From NCBI RefSeq assembly GCF_006438725.1, contig NZ_RCZD01000005.1, positions 104,380-168,379 of the forward strand: a stretch of DNA of 64,000 nt, written 5' to 3'. A program made the translations under genes and the position numbers. Numbering within the stretch: the first letter of the stretch is position 1; each line of letters starts with the position of its first letter. This stretch comes from Ewingella americana (GTDB taxonomy: Bacteria > Pseudomonadota > Gammaproteobacteria > Enterobacterales > Enterobacteriaceae). This document shows positions 62,275-64,000 of the stretch, piece by piece. Below the pieces are notes generated by a model that worked only from the letters and a program-made list of their open reading frames with translations, was not told where the DNA came from and made no database searches.

Positions 62275-62401
62275 GCTGGGTATAATGCCCACGTTTTCCG
62301 CATACTACTTTCTGTGCCGAAGTGGCGAAATCGGTAGACGCAGTTGACTCAAAATCAACCGCCGCAAGGCGTGCCGGTTCGATTCCGGCCTTCGGCACCA
62401 A
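62275..62401 (+). repeat. Right 127-bp direct repeat containing leuX
   Basis: Identical to 51987-52113. The left edge of identity lies between the -35 and -10 positions of the leuX promoter, so this copy keeps the TATAAT box (62281-62286) but has different DNA at -35. Confidence 0.9.
62316..62400 (+). tRNA. leuX: tRNA-Leu (anticodon CAA), right copy
   Basis: 85 nt, base-for-base identical to the left copy including CCA. All tRNA elements are intact. Its promoter has the -10 box but no good -35, so expression may be weaker. Confidence 0.97.
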
Positions 62402-62413
62402 CAGTATGTAAAT

Positions 62414-62438
62414 AGACCTCAACTGAGGTCTTTTTTTA
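62414..62438 (+). terminator. Terminator after right leuX
   Basis: AGACCTC/GAGGTCT stem, loop AACT, then a run of seven T. Sequence unrelated to the left copy's terminator. Confidence 0.88.
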
Positions 62439-62523
62439 TGCCTAAAATCCAGTCCCCGCAAGGCTTCCCTCGCTTTTTCAGTCAACATAAGTCAACCTGA
62501 TTCAATCTACGTCAACTTACTGA

Positions 62524-62573
62524 TGTGGGTACAATTGTGGGTATATCTCGCTTCGATAATGTTTGTACCCACA
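62524..62573. promoter_or_regulatory. Inverted repeats in the promoter region of the second integrase
   Basis: TGTGGGTACAA (62524-62534) and its exact complement TTGTACCCACA (62563-62573), with an extra half-site TGTGGGTA at 62536-62543, around a possible -10 GATAAT (62555-62560). Suggests a repressor or integrase-autoregulation site. Confidence 0.6.
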
Positions 62574-62598
62574 CAGAACCTTTGAAAGGATATTCAAC

Positions 62599-63702
62599 AT
62601 GGCTCTGAGTGATGTGAAGGTTCGTACAGCCAAGCCTGAAGCTAAAGCGTATAAGCTCACAGATGGCGACGGCATGGTGTTGCTGGTTCATCCTAACGGT
62701 TCAAAGTACTGGCGCTTACGTTATCGCTTTGATGGTAAGGAGAAGATGCTGGCGTTGGGTATATACCCAGAAGTAACGCTTGCTGATGCCAGGGCGCGAC
62801 GTGATGAAGCTCGTAAGCAGTTAGCGAACGGCATCGATCCTAGTGATAAAAAGAAAACAGATAAGATCGAGCTGGCTGAAACTCGAACATTCAAAGAAGT
62901 TGCGCTTGAATGGCATGCCACGAATAAGAAGTGGTCAAAGGATCACAGCAATCGTGTTTTGAAAACCCTCGAGGACAACCTCTTCCCCTCTATCGGTAAA
63001 TGCAATATTGCCGAACTTAAAACCCGCGATTTGCTGGCACCTATCAAAGCGGTAGAGAAGTCTGGACGTCTTGAGGTGGCTTCGCGCCTACAACAGCGTA
63101 CGACAGCAATTATGCGCTATGCCGTACAAAGCGGTTTGACCGACTACAATCCTGCGCAGGAAATGGCTGGAGCCGTCGCTACAGCAAAACGGCAACATCG
63201 GCCCGCCTTAGAACTTAGCCGTACTCCTGAACTACTTCACCGTATCGACACCTACACCGGCAGACCGCTCACTCGTTTGGCTATAGAGATGACGTTGCTG
63301 GTATTTATCCGTTCAAGTGAACTGCGTTTCGCCCGTTGGTCAGAGATAGACTTCGAGACATCAATGTGGACGATACCGGCAGACCGCGAACCATTAGAAG
63401 GCGTTAAGCACTCTCACCGTGGGTCAAAGATGCATACGCCACATCTGGTACCCTTATCTCGGCAGGCCCTTACAGTCCTTGAGAAAATAAAACGGTTAAA
63501 TGGTAATCGCGATTTAATTTTCGTTGGCGATCATGATCCTCGCAAACCGATGAGTGAAAATACGGTGAACAATGCACTCCGGGTGATGGGCTATGACACG
63601 AAAGTTGAAGTCTGTGGTCATGGTTTCAGAACCATGGCATGTAGTTCATTGATTGAGTCAGGGATTTGGTCAAAGGATGCGGTAGAACGGCAGATGAGCC
63701 AT
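62599..63702 (+). pseudogene. P4-type integrase, interrupted by an IS3-family insertion
   Basis: 368 codons of a prophage P4/CP4-type tyrosine recombinase. DUF4102 arm-binding domain (VRTAKPEAKAYKLTDGDGMVLLVHPNGSKYWRLRYRFDGKEKMLALGIYP), core-binding domain, and catalytic residues Arg238 (FIRSSELRFARW), His341-x-x-Arg344 (GHGFRTMA) and His368 (RQMSH). After that His the family's usual K/E-rich segment and the catalytic Tyr are missing; the sequence changes to IS DNA. It should be inactive. The reading frame stays open into the IS. ATG 62599 follows AAAGGA. Confidence 0.88.
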
Positions 63703-64000
63703 TGTAAGTATCCCACCAAAACGGCCCATTCACTTTTAGAGATCTTCCGACATACTAATTATGTCCCCGAGGAGATCGCTATGCGTAAAATCCGTTTCAC
63801 CGAGCACCAGATCATCGCCGTACTGAAATCAGTCGAAGCTGGCAGGACCGTCAAAGATGTGTGCCGCGAGGCCGCTATTTCCGAAGCCAGCTACTACAAC
63901 TGGAAGGCGAAATATGGCGGGATGGAAGCCGCTGATATCAAAAAAATCAAAGATCTTGAAGACGAGAATCGTCGTCTGAAGCAGATGTTTGCCGATCTGA
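63703..64000 (+). mobile_element. IS3-family insertion sequence, left end (runs off window)
   Basis: Begins at about 63703 with TG (TGTAAGTATCCCACC), as expected for an IS3-family terminus, right after the conserved Ser-His codons of the integrase. Contains the start of orfA. The right end and the target duplication are outside the window. Confidence 0.8.
63781..64000 (+). CDS. IS3-family transposase OrfA, N-terminal part
   Basis: 73 codons. HTH_Tnp_1 domain: MRKIRFTEHQIIAVLKSVEAGRTVKDVCREAAISEASYYNWKAKYGGM, then the leucine-zipper segment IKDLEDENRRLKQMFADL that mediates OrfA/OrfAB contacts. Resembles the IS407-like subgroup. GGAG lies six bases before the ATG. OrfB (DDE domain) would lie beyond the window. 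Confidence 0.92.
   Translation, partial: MRKIRFTEHQIIAVLKSVEAGRTVKDVCREAAISEASYYNWKAKYGGMEAADIKKIKDLEDENRRLKQMFADL

Larger units (their letters stand above)
52114..62401. mobile_element. Integrative element/island between the two leuX copies
   Basis: About 10.3 kb bounded by identical 127-bp repeats, with an integrase just inside the left repeat reading away from it. The interior is clearly AT-richer than the core genes. Cargo: ABC-type ATPase, serine resolvase, reverse transcriptase with structured leader, membrane protein, XRE regulator, unknown protein. No conjugation, capsid or replication genes are recognisable, so it is a small integrative island rather than a complete phage or ICE. 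Confidence 0.85.

Noticed and set aside
52114..62401. Complete prophage or integrative conjugative element
   Set aside because: No capsid, terminase, tail, relaxase or type IV secretion genes are present.

Overview
The window is a stretch of enterobacterial (Enterobacterales) chromosome. Its genes and gene order match Escherichia coli K-12 closely in long blocks, but protein divergence, the extra carbohydrate genes and the joining of two blocks that lie far apart in E. coli point to a Yersiniaceae-type genus such as Rahnella, Ewingella or Serratia. I cannot name the species from sequence alone. The backbone is moderately GC-rich. The last 12 kb are clearly AT-richer and carry mobile DNA.

Layout. 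1-16995 is a housekeeping block: gltB 5' end; arcB-elbB-mtgA; dolP-diaA-yraN-lpoA with divergent rsmI; the RNase P RNA gene rnpB; yhaK/yhaJ; yqjG, yqjF, yqjKEDC, mzrA, yqjA. 17400-25333 is a complete hexuronate module: regulator exuR, transporter exuT, and a divergent uxaC-uxaB-uxaA operon followed by ygjV. 25347-29310 is an operon of four proteins (cp-ATP-grasp, alpha-E, transglutaminase-like, Anbu proteasome-like peptidase). It sits exactly at the junction between the two E. coli-like blocks. 29593-50596 is the second block: ridA-pyrI-pyrB-pyrL, yjgK, argI, rraB, yjgM, yjgN, valS-holC-pepA, lptF-lptG. Species-specific insertions interrupt it: a GH13 sugar phosphorylase, a beta-glucoside PTS with 6-phospho-beta-glucosidase and RpiR regulator, and an M48 peptidase. 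ampH lies between lptG and the tRNA gene leuX (tRNA-Leu, anticodon CAA).

Mobile region. leuX occurs twice, at 52028 and 62316, inside identical 127-bp direct repeats 10,288 bp apart. The DNA between them is an integrative element: a large tyrosine recombinase just inside the left tRNA, an ABC/AAA_13-type ATPase with a CxxC zinc-hook-like motif and a possible nuclease-like C-terminal domain, a serine resolvase, a stand-alone reverse transcriptase preceded by about 200 bp of structured non-coding DNA, an orphan membrane protein, an XRE regulator, an unrecognised 318-residue protein, and about 500 bp of palindrome-rich non-coding DNA. A second, P4-type integrase follows the right leuX and is cut before its catalytic tyrosine by an IS3-family element that runs off the window. 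The ATPase and the reverse transcriptase are the best candidates for anti-phage systems. The reverse transcriptase resembles defence-associated (DRT/UG-type) enzymes that work with an adjacent non-coding RNA, but its subtype and the RNA are unproven here.
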